A stretch of DNA of 64,000 nucleotides, from positions 124,001 to 188,000 of the forward strand of contig JAQGNY010000040.1 of NCBI GenBank assembly GCA_028293825.1, read 5' to 3'. The notes under the pieces are model-generated. The model ran no database searches. It was not told the DNA's origin and saw only the letters and a program-made list of their open reading frames with translations. The stretch comes from Verrucomicrobiaceae bacterium. GTDB lineage: Bacteria; Pseudomonadota; Gammaproteobacteria; Pseudomonadales; CAMLJR01. How positions within the stretch are numbered: the stretch's first letter is position 1; each line of letters begins with the position of its first letter. Both the position numbers and the translations under genes were made by a program. Below are positions 54,362 through 63,840 of this stretch, in pieces.

Positions 54362-56824
54362 TTAAAACTTATAACTTGCCTCAACACCCCAGGTGCGTGG
54401 ATCACCCGGAATAGCGACGCTCATCGGGAACGACTGCAGTAACACAATCGGCGAAGCCCAATACTCTTCATCGAATGCGTTCTTCACATAAAAAGCGACA
54501 TCGAGCGTCGATTTAGCGATGTTGTTCCAACCGAGACGGAAGTTAGTGATGTTGTATCCCGGCAGATTTTCACCGCCCTGACCGCCGAATTTATCGGTGT
54601 GGTAATAATCACCGTTTAACACCAAATCACCATCAAGCGGCTGTACCGGCAATATCCAGTTGAAAGCAAACGAACCGGAAAATTTCGGGCTAGGCAACGT
54701 GATTTCATCTTTGGTCAGCGAGAGTCCATTGCTGCCTGCTTTAACTTTGTCGATCTTCTGATCGGTATACGCAGCAGATAACGACAAGGTCAGACTCGGC
54801 ACCGGGATAACCGTGAAATCCGCCTCCACGCCCTTGATGGTTAAATCGGCCGCGTTCACACCCACCGAACCGCTGTTCGGCGTATCGGGTGCTGCTGCTG
54901 GAATACCCAGTGCCTGTGCATTAACAAATTGCACCGCATCTTTGTATTTCGATATGTAAGCCGCGATGTTTGCGCGACCTTTCACATCGCCAATCGCCCA
55001 ATCGTTTTTCACACCGATTTCAACGTCGGTGAGTTTTTCCGGACCGGTTTTTTGGAACGAGGTCAGATTGGGACAATCTGTCGGCGCTTGCGTTGCCGGT
55101 GAAATACATGGGCCCAGCGCTGCCAGTGGCGACGCCGCGACTTGTGCCGGTGTACCGCCAGTGGTGAATGGTGTTTCAAAGATTGGCGTATTCACGTTGA
55201 CGCCGCGATAGCCGTGACGACTGGTTAAATAAACCAACGTGTCGGGGTTGATTTGCCAATCGAAGCCCATCGTCCAGCTGACTTCGTGGCCATCGTTTTT
55301 CGCGGAGCCAACACCGTCTTGCAGATTTTGCTTCGCGATGCTGTCGCACTGACCTTCGCTTAAATAAGCCGAACCGCCGCCGACCAAACTACCGCCGCAG
55401 GCCCACACATCGTCTTTGCTGTAACGCGCGCCGGCGTTAAATTTCAAACCTTCCACGGTCCATTGCGAAATATCGAGACCGATCTGGCCGAACACCGCTT
55501 TGTTTTCGTTGCGCACATGCGAGGTCACCGCAGGAGATTGCACGGCAAAAGGCGAGAACGCGGTGAACAATGTACCTTGCGGGGCAGTCGAGCTGTCTTT
55601 GTTGTAGAACGCGCCGACGATCCAATCGAGGCGATCGTCGAAGGCATTGCCGAACACCTGGAATTCATCCGACAGATATTTACGCGCCACGACCTGTGCC
55701 GCGTCGAACAGTACAAATGGCACCGTGTTGGGACCGCCAGGGCTATCGAGGAGAATAGGACCAGTGCCGGACGAGCTAATCGCTTCGCTCACTTCAACGC
55801 GACGATAGCCGATCACGTTGCGAATAGTAGCGAAGCCGGCATCCCACGAGGTGTCGTTAGAAATACCCCACAGATTGCGTTTAACGAAGCCGGCACCGTC
55901 AACGTCGGTGAAGCCCGAATGAATGCCGGCCGCATTGCCGCGGTTGAGGTAATCGGTGATTTTACCCGCCAGCCCGGTCAAGCCAAAGCTGCCGAACAGC
56001 GCATCAAAATTATCAAGCGCCGGTTGATTGGTGCGGATCATATGACCTTCGGCAGCGACTTCATCGGCTTCGAAATGATCGTACACCGTCGTGCTTTCGA
56101 TACTCTCGGTCGGCTGCAGCAGCAATGAAATGCGATAACTGTTTTGATGGATGTCGTCGAAATCGGGGCCGATACTCAGGTTTTTATTGAGGCCGTCCTG
56201 GCGCCGAATTTGTCCGGCAATACGCAATGCGGCTTTCTGATCGACTAAGGGCACGTTCACCGCGCCTTCGACGCTGCGGTAATCCTTGGTGCCGTAGGCG
56301 CCTTTTATGTAACCGCCCAGTTCATAGTTCGGCGCTTCCGGTGTCACCACGACCGCGCCGCCCAGTGTATTGCGGCCGAACAAGGTGCCCTGCGGACCTT
56401 TTAATACTTGAATGTTAGCGATGTCATAAGTGGGAATATTGCTGCCGCGTGCCGGCAACGCCACGTTCGCAAAATACGTCACCACCGACGGAATACCTTC
56501 GCCGAGCGGGATTTTGGACAGGCCGCGCAAGATAATATCCGTGTTGCCTTTACCGCCTTCGGAACTGAAGCGGAAACCCGGCACCACCGAATTCAAATCC
56601 TGCATTTCATGCACGTTGCGGTTATCCAGCGCTTCGGCGGATAACGCGGCAATCGAAATAGGCACCGCTTGCACGCCTTCGTCGCGTTTACGTGCGGTTA
56701 CGAATACTTGCTCAAGACCTGCTGATTGCGTGGCCTCCTGCGCATGCGCCACTGGTAGTGTGGCGATCAAGGTTGCCGCGCCCAGACCGACTTTTAATAC
56801 GGCTTCGATGTGTCGTCTTTTCAT
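54362..56824 (-). CDS. TonB-dependent outer-membrane receptor 2
   Basis: 820 residues. Signal peptide (VGLGAATLIATLPVAHAQ), plug ('EQVFVTARKRDEGVQAVPIS', 'IQVLKGPQGTLFGRNTLGGA') and barrel ending 'WGVEASYKF'. It aligns with receptor 1 along its whole length, with differences mostly in the external loops, so the two likely arose by tandem duplication and take related but different substrates. Each gene has its own terminator and a long upstream region, so they are separately transcribed. Confidence 0.93.
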   Translation of the reverse strand: MKRRHIEAVLKVGLGAATLIATLPVAHAQEATQSAGLEQVFVTARKRDEGVQAVPISIAALSAEALDNRNVHEMQDLNSVVPGFRFSSEGGKGNTDIILRGLSKIPLGEGIPSVVTYFANVALPARGSNIPTYDIANIQVLKGPQGTLFGRNTLGGAVVVTPEAPNYELGGYIKGAYGTKDYRSVEGAVNVPLVDQKAALRIAGQIRRQDGLNKNLSIGPDFDDIHQNSYRISLLLQPTESIESTTVYDHFEADEVAAEGHMIRTNQPALDNFDALFGSFGLTGLAGKITDYLNRGNAAGIHSGFTDVDGAGFVKRNLWGISNDTSWDAGFATIRNVIGYRRVEVSEAISSSGTGPILLDSPGGPNTVPFVLFDAAQVVARKYLSDEFQVFGNAFDDRLDWIVGAFYNKDSSTAPQGTLFTAFSPFAVQSPAVTSHVRNENKAVFGQIGLDISQWTVEGLKFNAGARYSKDDVWACGGSLVGGGSAYLSEGQCDSIAKQNLQDGVGSAKNDGHEVSWTMGFDWQINPDTLVYLTSRHGYRGVNVNTPIFETPFTTGGTPAQVAASPLAALGPCISPATQAPTDCPNLTSFQKTGPEKLTDVEIGVKNDWAIGDVKGRANIAAYISKYKDAVQFVNAQALGIPAAAPDTPNSGSVGVNAADLTIKGVEADFTVIPVPSLTLSLSAAYTDQKIDKVKAGSNGLSLTKDEITLPSPKFSGSFAFNWILPVQPLDGDLVLNGDYYHTDKFGGQGGENLPGYNITNFRLGWNNIAKSTLDVAFYVKNAFDEEYWASPIVLLQSFPMSVAIPGDPRTWGVEASYKF

Positions 56825-57670
56825 CTTGATGCTCTCTGATTATTGGAGTTATGAATCATCACGAACCACGGATCAGAATTTATTGTTGTTATCGCGCATT
56901 CGAAAACGCTCGAGTATTTCGAGAGAGATGAGTTACGGATTAATTAGTCTCTGATCAAAGCCATGGATGTAGATAAAAATATCCTCGTAGCATTGATATT
57001 GATTGGCGTTAAATACGCCGTATTTTTATTTTAAGAATGTTGCCCGTTACCGCGCACAACCTGTCATTCGTATTAATTAAATTTATTCTCAGACGCGATG
57101 GTATCGGCCGAAGCATTCTGCGGCATGGGTCACAATGGCGAAATGCACTTAGGTGCAAATTACTTACACTTTAACGCCGATAAGGAACTTTCGAGAGAAG
57201 CCACTTTGTGGAGCGCTTTAAAGAGTAGGCATGCAGAGAAAATCGAAATTAAAAAATCGATCTAGAGAGCGATTGCAAATAATCAATGCGAGATGTGGAA
57301 TTAAAAGCTCACGCAAATAAGATGAAGAAAACCAATTGTAATTTATTCATATTTAAGAGCACGACTTAAACACTGAATACTCAATGCGGAAAAATAAAAT
57401 AGATATCTGAGGAACACGCAGAAAAAGACCGAGAAAGACAGAAAAAAAGAAAGAGAGAACCAAGCAATCAAACAGCTGTGGCACGGTTAACTTTCGCAAC
57501 GTGCCATCCCATTTATCAATTCGTAAATTAATTATTCAGACACCAGAAAGAACCAGCGCACTATCGAAGTTATGCACGTCGACTTTATTTCTTTGTAACT
57601 TCACACCGCGCAACTTATTAAATACGTTAGTGGCATCATTCCGCGAATACTGCTTTAAAACTTCTTAGTG
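56825..57670. other. Long upstream region of TonB receptor 2
   Basis: An 845-base, AT-rich stretch without a credible gene. It holds the 35-bp shared element at 57140-57174 and a purine-rich tract around 57410-57470. No clear hairpin RNA was noticed. Confidence 0.5.
57140..57174 (+). promoter_or_regulatory. 35-bp element upstream of TonB receptor 2 (shared with 50011-50045)
   Basis: On the minus strand it starts TTAAAGTG and ends AAGTGCATTTC, with the same two AAGTG words as at 50011-50045 and five differences in 35. It is 316 bases before the receptor start; the other copy is 345 bases before the AraC start, in the same orientation relative to its gene. Confidence 0.6.
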
Positions 57671-58291
57671 TTAATTCGGATTTTCTAACCACTGTTTGTA
57701 ACTGATGCGCGGAATATCGAAGCGATCAGTCGTGCGCGAATAAACCGATGGCGAACCCATCCGTCCAATCGGTGCGAAATTATTAATATGCAAACGCGAG
57801 CCGAGCAATTGATCGGCCACATGAAACATAACGACCTCGCCAATAAATAACGTGTACGTACCGAGCGGTTGCGCGCTGAATAATTTACATTCGAGACTGA
57901 CTTGCGCCTGCGCCACGCGCGGCGGTTTTACACGCTGCGACGGTGCTGCCTGTAAATGGACTGCCTCCAACTCGCTCGCCGTTGCCGGAAATTCTGCGGC
58001 GGAAATATTCATCGCATCGAATAACTCTTCGGTTACCAAATTCACCACGAACTCGCCGGTTGCGCGAATATTTTTGCCGGTGTCTTTCAGTTCGCCCGCT
58101 TCGTTGTTGCCGATGCTGACAATGACGTAGAGCGGATCGCTGCACACCGCGTTAAAGAAACTGAACGGCGCAAGATTAATAACATCGCTATCGTTGATTG
58201 TGCTCACCCAGGCAATCGGACGCGGCACCACTAAATTGGTCAGCAGTTTGTAGTTTTCCGCGGTCGAATGCTGGGCGGGATCAATTTGCAT
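57671..58291 (-). CDS. Flavin reductase-like (DIM6/NTAB) protein
   Basis: 206 residues from the ATG at 58291, with GAGAGG before it. 'YKLLTNLVVPRPIAWVSTIN', 'NLAPFSFFNAVCSDPLYVIV', 'KDTGKNIRATGEFVVNLVTE' and 'FIGEVVMFHV' are the FMN-binding split-barrel features of the family. It binds flavin and may reduce it or act on a small substrate. The long upstream part of the open frame is not protein-like. Confidence 0.88.
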   Translation of the reverse strand: MQIDPAQHSTAENYKLLTNLVVPRPIAWVSTINDSDVINLAPFSFFNAVCSDPLYVIVSIGNNEAGELKDTGKNIRATGEFVVNLVTEELFDAMNISAAEFPATASELEAVHLQAAPSQRVKPPRVAQAQVSLECKLFSAQPLGTYTLFIGEVVMFHVADQLLGSRLHINNFAPIGRMGSPSVYSRTTDRFDIPRISYKQWLENPN

Positions 58292-58522
58292 ACTGTAAAA
58301 CCTCTCGTTGCACTGTTTTGGTGGGAGCAGATCACTAGGGCTCTTTTGGCTATTTTTGCAGTGCCTGTGAATATTCGTTAATTCGTTAGTGCCGCTGCGT
58401 GAGTGCCGCTGCGCGTTAAACAGCATTTTTCGCGGCAACGCGCAGCAGCAGATATTCCACCTTGCAGTTTGTGGGCCGCCCGCATAAGTTAACCTCCCCC
58501 TATTCATTGCAGGAGCACCATC

Positions 58523-58921
58523 ATGTCAGCAGCCGTTCCTTCCGAATATCTCGACTTACTGCAAAAACCGACCTTCGCGCATTTGACCACGCTGATGCCG
58601 GATGGCAGCCCGCAAGTATCGCCGGTGTGGTGCGATTTCGACGGCACGCATGTCGTCATCAATTCCGCGAAAGGCCGGCAGAAAGACCGCAATATGCGGC
58701 GCGATCCGCGTGTTGCACTGGCGTTGAGCGATCCGGAAAACCCTTACCGCTATTTACAGGTGCGCGGCAAAATCGTTGAAGTCACCGAAACCGGCGCCGA
58801 CGCGCATATCGATAAACTGTCGCAAAAGTATCTCGGCAAAGCGTACCCATTTCGCCAGCCCGGCGAAGTGCGCGTGATTTATCGCGTCGAACCGGAACAC
58901 GTTTCAGGTTCGGGCAACTAA
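58523..58921 (+). CDS. PPOX-class FMN/F420-binding oxidoreductase
   Basis: 132 residues. 'FAHLTTLMPDGSPQVSPVWC', 'HVVINSAKGRQKDRNMRRDP', 'RVALALSDPENPYRYLQVRG' match the pyridoxamine 5'-phosphate oxidase-like split-barrel family often annotated as F420-dependent; in this kind of bacterium the cofactor may be FMN. An 'AGGAG' site precedes the ATG. Substrate unknown. The dGTPase gene follows after 25 bases. Confidence 0.88.
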   Translation: MSAAVPSEYLDLLQKPTFAHLTTLMPDGSPQVSPVWCDFDGTHVVINSAKGRQKDRNMRRDPRVALALSDPENPYRYLQVRGKIVEVTETGADAHIDKLSQKYLGKAYPFRQPGEVRVIYRVEPEHVSGSGN

Positions 58922-58946
58922 GGCGACCGCTGAGAAATAAATAACA

Positions 58947-60302
58947 ATGCGCTGGGAAAAATTGCTAAATAAAAATCGGCTGGGCAATCGCCCGGCCAAA
59001 GAAGAATCGGGGCGCAACGCGTTTTTACGCGATCACGATAAGATTATTTTCTCCGGTGCGTTTCGACGGCTTGCGCGCAAAACGCAGGTCCATCCGCTCG
59101 CGACCAACGATCATATTCACAACCGTCTGACGCACAGCCTGGAAGTATCGTGCGTCGGGCGCACGCTCGGCATTCGCGTCGGCGAAGTATTACGCGCGCA
59201 ACAATTGTTGCCCGCTGGTATCGACGCCACCGATCTCGGCGATATCGTGCAATCGGCCTGTCTTGCGCACGACATCGGCAATCCACCATTCGGCCACACT
59301 GGCGAGCGCGCCATTCGTTCGTGGTTCAGCGAATGCGGTGAACATTTGCTGGCGGGACTCAACGTTGCGCAGCGCGCGGATTTAATCGGCTTCGAAGGCA
59401 ACGCGCAGGGCTTTCGCATTCTCACCAAATCCGAATATCACCAGTACGACGACGGCATGCGCTTGACGTACGCAACGCTGGCGACATTTTTGAAATACCC
59501 GTGGTTGGCCGATGTCGCGCGCACGCAGAAAACACCGCGCCCGGATAAATTCAGTGCCTTCGTCGCCGAGCGCGATGCATTATTGGAAGTGTGCAATGCC
59601 ACCGGACTCGAACAGCGCGGTGACAATTATTTTTGCCGCCACCCGCTCGCCTTTTTAGTCGAAGCCGCCGACGATTTTTGTTACGCGATTATCGATCTGG
59701 AAGACGGGCTGGAAATGGATTTACTGCACTGGTCCGAAGTGTATCCACTGCTGCAGCCGGTGTTGCCACGCAATGACGAAGTCACCGATTTACTGCGCTC
59801 GAATTTGCGTCCCGGCCGCAAGGCCGCGTTACTGCGCGGCAAAATTATCGAACATTTTATCGAAGCGGGCGTCGACACCTTTATGCGCCACCACGACGCG
59901 CTGCTCGCCGGCAGCATCGATACCGATTTAATCAGCCTGTGCGATTCGCCGGTGCGCGACGTGGTCGAAGGCGCCAAACAACTCGCGCGCCAACGCGTGT
60001 TCGAGCACCCCCGCAAAATCGAATTGGAAATCGGGGCGTATCAGGTGATCGGCACGCTGCTCGAAGGCGTGGTCGAAGCCGCCGTCGCGCATGCGCGCAA
60101 CGACCACAGCAATTTTCGCCATCAACGTTTAATTAATTTGATCGGCACGCACACCTTTCCGCCACAGCTCGAACAGATGTCGGAAACCGAAAGCCGCTAT
60201 CAATGCATCATGCGCGCGGTCGATTTCATCGCCGGCATGACCGACAACTACGCGACGTATTTGGCGAAACAATTCAACGGACTGGCGGAGATCAGGTACT
60301 GA
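58947..60302 (+). CDS. dgt: Deoxyguanosine triphosphate triphosphohydrolase-like protein
   Basis: 451 residues. 'RNAFLRDHDKIIFSGAFRRL' 'ARKTQV' opens the protein. The HD metal site is 'HNRLTHSLEVSCVGRTLG' with 'ACLAHDIGNPPFGHTGERAI', the dGTPase form of HD. Later 'YAIIDLEDGLEMDLL' holds the final Asp. It hydrolyses dNTPs, preferably dGTP, to nucleoside and triphosphate. Length fits the shorter (type 2/3) members rather than enteric Dgt. Confidence 0.92.
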   Translation: MRWEKLLNKNRLGNRPAKEESGRNAFLRDHDKIIFSGAFRRLARKTQVHPLATNDHIHNRLTHSLEVSCVGRTLGIRVGEVLRAQQLLPAGIDATDLGDIVQSACLAHDIGNPPFGHTGERAIRSWFSECGEHLLAGLNVAQRADLIGFEGNAQGFRILTKSEYHQYDDGMRLTYATLATFLKYPWLADVARTQKTPRPDKFSAFVAERDALLEVCNATGLEQRGDNYFCRHPLAFLVEAADDFCYAIIDLEDGLEMDLLHWSEVYPLLQPVLPRNDEVTDLLRSNLRPGRKAALLRGKIIEHFIEAGVDTFMRHHDALLAGSIDTDLISLCDSPVRDVVEGAKQLARQRVFEHPRKIELEIGAYQVIGTLLEGVVEAAVAHARNDHSNFRHQRLINLIGTHTFPPQLEQMSETESRYQCIMRAVDFIAGMTDNYATYLAKQFNGLAEIRY

Positions 60303-60378
60303 GGCCAGCCGCAGCGCTTCGCTGAAACTCGGTGGAACACGCGCCACCGCAAAGATTGTTTTCCTGTTTTCAGAATAA

Positions 60379-60396
60379 GCCCGTTCGCAAACGGGC
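60379..60396. terminator. Hairpin between convergent genes
   Basis: Arms GCCCGTT and AACGGGC around CGCA lie between the dGTPase and LLM stop codons. No T-run, so termination is uncertain. Confidence 0.35.
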
Positions 60397-60408
60397 GAGG
60401 ACGACCCG

Positions 60409-61395
60409 CTAGCTCGACTTCATTGCCGGCAGCACTTTTTCTTCGATCAATCGCAACGACTTCCACGCCAATTCCGGCGGCACGCCACCGGACAGCGGCT
60501 GCAGCGCCAGCATGCCGAATTTGGCCCTTAAATCGAGCGCCTGCGTCGGCGTGACCACCACATACGGGCCGCCCTTCGCGCGCAGTTCGTCCACCGTTTT
60601 TGCCGCCGAATAAACGGAAGTCTCGGCGTTGTCGGCACCAAGCCACTGCGCATAGACCATCGCATCGTGCAGCATGTACGGGCCGTAATCGCGCCAACCT
60701 TGATCGATATCGTCGGCGACGAATACTGTGGTCGGGCAGCCCTCCGGCGTTACTTGGTACATGCCGGGCGGATGGCCATTGGCGATGGCTTCATCATCGT
60801 AAGCCTTGAGTATTTCCGCGTTGCTGCTCTGCGGCATGAATAGCATGCCGAGGCGCGCCGCGCGTTTTGCCGCCGCCACCGTGCCACCGCCGTAAAGACA
60901 CAGCGGCCCGCCGACGGTGAGCGGTGCCGGTGTGATTTGTACCACGCGCTCGCGCCAGCTGAATTCATCCCCGGAAAAAGCCTGCCTGAGCACGCCCAAG
61001 TACTCGTCCATCTGCTTGCCGCGCTGGCGCGGATCGACGCCGAACATCGCATACTCGGCATCGCGATAACCCAGGCCGATCACGTAATTAATCCGGCCAC
61101 GGCTCAGATGATCGAGTACCGACATGTCTTCGGCCAGCTTCACCGGGTCGTACATCAGCAACAGCAACGCGCCCACCGTGATCGGCAGTGTTTGCGTGCA
61201 GGCCGCAACGGCGCTGGCCATTATCAACGGCGAGGGCAGATAGCCATCGGGCGAGCGGTGATGCTGCGAAAATAACACGCTGGCACCGGGCGTATTGTCA
61301 GCCCAGCGCGCCATCTCCAACGCGCCGGCATAGAGATCGGCCATGCCTACTGGGGAAAATGGAGCTCGGCGAAAATCAAAGCGCAGTAGAAGCAT
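60409..61395 (-). CDS. LLM-class flavin-dependent oxidoreductase
   Basis: 328 residues of luciferase-like TIM-barrel fold: 'LYAGALEMARWADNTPGASV', 'YDPVKLAEDMSVLDHLSRGR', 'NYVIGLGYRDAEYAMFGVDP', 'YGGGTVAAAKRAARLGMLFM'. Such enzymes use FMN or F420 for mono-oxygenation or reduction. The start is the ATG at 61395. Substrate unknown. Confidence 0.88.
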   Translation of the reverse strand: MLLLRFDFRRAPFSPVGMADLYAGALEMARWADNTPGASVLFSQHHRSPDGYLPSPLIMASAVAACTQTLPITVGALLLLMYDPVKLAEDMSVLDHLSRGRINYVIGLGYRDAEYAMFGVDPRQRGKQMDEYLGVLRQAFSGDEFSWRERVVQITPAPLTVGGPLCLYGGGTVAAAKRAARLGMLFMPQSSNAEILKAYDDEAIANGHPPGMYQVTPEGCPTTVFVADDIDQGWRDYGPYMLHDAMVYAQWLGADNAETSVYSAAKTVDELRAKGGPYVVVTPTQALDLRAKFGMLALQPLSGGVPPELAWKSLRLIEEKVLPAMKSS

Positions 61396-61457
61396 TTTGT
61401 TTCCTTATTATCTAGCGTTAAACAAAGCCGCGCTCCGGCTGCGATGAGTATCGGCCG

Positions 61458-63035
61458 TCAAACCGCTCGCAGTATGGCGCGCAGACTGTCGAAGTCGATT
61501 GGCTTGGTCAGGTGATGATCGAAGCCGGCTTCCGTGGCCTTTAATTTATCGTCTGCTTGGCCCCATCCGGTCAGCGCGACCAGCACCATGTTCTGCCCCC
61601 ACGCTTCGCGCCGAATATGCCGGGCGACTTCGTAACCGTTCATGACGGGTAAACCGATGTCGAGCAGGACAAGCTGCGGGATGAACGCTTCGGCCTGTTG
61701 CAAGGCGGCAGCGCCATCGATTGCCACCTCCACGGTATGGCCCTGCATCCGCAGCAGCATCGCTAACGTGGCAATCGCATCTTCATTGTCGTCGACGACC
61801 AAGATGCGCAGCCCCGCCGTTTTAACAGCACTCGTTTTCACCGCAACCTTCGCCGCTTCAGCCTGGACATCGAGCAGCGGCAGCCGGATTTCAAACGTGC
61901 TGCCTTTGCCGAATCCTTCGCTGCGCGCGCTGATGGTGCCGGCGTGCAGTGTCACCAATCCGCGCACCAGCGCCAAGCCGACGCCCAACCCACCCTGCGA
62001 GCGCTCCAATGCCGGCGCCAACTGCGAGAACATATCGAATACGGAATCGAGGTGTTCGGCGGCGATGCCTATCCCTGAGTCGCGCACGGTGAGCACGGCC
62101 TCGCTGCCCTGTCGCTCCGCGCTCAACCAGATTTTGCCGCCGACCGGGGTGTATTTGGCCGCGTTATTCAGCAGATTGAGCAGCATCTGCGTCAGCCGGG
62201 TCGGATCGGCATCGAGCCGAATCGGCGCTGCGGGCAGATTGACAATCAGCTCGTGCGCTTGCCGGCGGACCAGCGGCCCCGCCGACTCCATGGCCGCGAG
62301 CATCGCTGCGGACAAATCCAAATGCTCTTTACGCAACTCCAACTTGCCCTGGGTAATACGCGAGATTTCGAGCAGGTCATCGACCAGGTGCGTGATCTGC
62401 GTTAGTTGGCACTCCAGTACGTCGCGCGCCCACTGCAGCTCGCTGTCGTTCGAATCCTTCGCGCGCAGAATTTCGACGACATTGCCGATCGGCGCCAGCG
62501 GATTGCGTAACTCATGTGCGAGCGTTGCGAGAAACTCATCCTTGCGCTGATCCGTCTTCGACAATTGCGCATTGGTCTCGTGCAGCTTCTCTTCCGCGTA
62601 TGCGCGCTCGATCAGCGCCTGCTCCGCTTTGCGGCGGGCGGCGAGCAGCTCGCGTTCATACTTCTGCCGATCGGTGACGATGACCAGCGCCATCTCGGTC
62701 ATAAAAACCGAGCCATGCTGACGCCGCACCACATTGATCATCATTGGCAGTGTGCGGCCATCGCTGTGCACCAGATCGACTTTGACTTCGGCCACGGAGC
62801 CCTGCATATGCAGTAGCGGCTGCCAGTGTGTTTGCTGAAATACCCTGCCACCCATGGTGAGAAAGCTCGGGAACATGCGCTTTCCCACAATATCCTCAGC
62901 GCTGCAGCCCACCCAGGTGCAAAAGGTCGCGTTGGCGCGAATTACCAGACCATCGTTCGCGGTGACCAGGAGTCCGCAAGCCGCATGCTCAAACAATGCG
63001 TCCGCAGTGGGCAGGTCGCGATCAATCCCTGACAC
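61458..63035 (-). CDS. PAS-containing hybrid histidine kinase
   Basis: 525 residues from the GTG at 63035; the open frame runs 14 codons further into the hydrolase gene. Order: PAS domain ('LFEHAACGLLVTANDGLVIR', 'CTWVGCSAEDIVGKRMF'), coiled coil, phospho-acceptor His in 'LATLAHELRNPLAPIGNVVE', N-box 'NLLNNAAKYTPVGG', 'DSGIGIA', 'GGLGVGLALV', and a C-terminal receiver with phospho-Asp in 'LVLLDIGLPVMNGYEVARHI'. It has no membrane helix, so it is cytosolic. Its start is one base after the hydrolase stop. Confidence 0.9.
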   Translation of the reverse strand: MSGIDRDLPTADALFEHAACGLLVTANDGLVIRANATFCTWVGCSAEDIVGKRMFPSFLTMGGRVFQQTHWQPLLHMQGSVAEVKVDLVHSDGRTLPMMINVVRRQHGSVFMTEMALVIVTDRQKYERELLAARRKAEQALIERAYAEEKLHETNAQLSKTDQRKDEFLATLAHELRNPLAPIGNVVEILRAKDSNDSELQWARDVLECQLTQITHLVDDLLEISRITQGKLELRKEHLDLSAAMLAAMESAGPLVRRQAHELIVNLPAAPIRLDADPTRLTQMLLNLLNNAAKYTPVGGKIWLSAERQGSEAVLTVRDSGIGIAAEHLDSVFDMFSQLAPALERSQGGLGVGLALVRGLVTLHAGTISARSEGFGKGSTFEIRLPLLDVQAEAAKVAVKTSAVKTAGLRILVVDDNEDAIATLAMLLRMQGHTVEVAIDGAAALQQAEAFIPQLVLLDIGLPVMNGYEVARHIRREAWGQNMVLVALTGWGQADDKLKATEAGFDHHLTKPIDFDSLRAILRAV

Positions 63036-63036
63036 G

Positions 63037-63840
63037 TTACCGGTCCCAGGTTTGCAAGAAAGCTTCCATGGCGGCAATGCTGACGTGCGGCGCGCTCAAA
63101 TGCGGGCAATGACCCACGTTTTCTATAACGGTGAGCGTGCTCAGGGGCATCACTGCATGCATGTAAGTGCCGACGCTGACCGGGGCGATCAGGTCATCGC
63201 TGCATTGCAGAATCAGCGTGGGGGTTGTCGACTTCGGCAAGTCCTCGCGATGATCGGACAGGAATGTCACCCGTGCAAAATGCTTGGCGATATCCGGATC
63301 GGTGCGACAAAAACTGTTGGTTAGCTCAACGCCCAAGTCCGGCTGCTCCGGCGCGCCCATAATGGCCGGCGCCATGGTGCTGGACCAACCCAAATAATTG
63401 GTTTCGAGCATATCAAGCAGCCCGTCGATGTCGGGCCGGGTGAAACCGCCGACATAGTTGGCGTCATTGATGTAACACGGCGACGGACCGACCATTAGGT
63501 TAACTTTGAAACGCTCCGGCGCTTTGACGGTAGCCAGCAGCCCAATCATGGCGCTGACCGAATGACCGACAAAGATCACTGGCCCGGTGGTGAACTCGTC
63601 GATGATTTCCAGCAAATCGTCTGCGTAACCGTGCAGCGTGTCGTACTTAGCCTGGTCGTAGGCGCTCAAGTCCGATAGACCGCTGCCAACCAGATCGAAT
63701 AGCACCGTTTTATAGCGACCTGCGAACGCCGGCAGCAACTCGCGCCACATATTTTGATCGCAGCCAAAACCATGCGCGAACACAATACTGGAATCACCAT
63801 GGCCGCCAAGATGTACGTTGTTTCGTTGTTGAAGATTCAT
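63037..63840 (-). CDS. RsbQ/KAI2-like alpha/beta hydrolase
   Basis: 267 residues from the ATG at 63840. 'SIVFAHGFGCDQNMWRELLP', nucleophile 'FVGHSVSAMIGLLA', Asp in 'LQCSDDLIAPVSVG' and His in 'VGHCPHLSAP' match the RsbQ/D14/KAI2 group over the full length (RsbQ of Bacillus has about the same size). In Bacillus, RsbQ works with the PAS phosphatase RsbP in energy-stress signalling. Here the partner in the operon is a PAS histidine kinase, suggesting a similar ligand-sensing role. Confidence 0.88.
   Translation of the reverse strand: MNLQQRNNVHLGGHGDSSIVFAHGFGCDQNMWRELLPAFAGRYKTVLFDLVGSGLSDLSAYDQAKYDTLHGYADDLLEIIDEFTTGPVIFVGHSVSAMIGLLATVKAPERFKVNLMVGPSPCYINDANYVGGFTRPDIDGLLDMLETNYLGWSSTMAPAIMGAPEQPDLGVELTNSFCRTDPDIAKHFARVTFLSDHREDLPKSTTPTLILQCSDDLIAPVSVGTYMHAVMPLSTLTVIENVGHCPHLSAPHVSIAAMEAFLQTWDR

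Noticed and set aside
58947-60302. dGTPase as part of a phage-defence island
   Set aside because: Some dGTPases act in defence, but the neighbours here are ordinary metabolic genes, so a housekeeping role is more likely.
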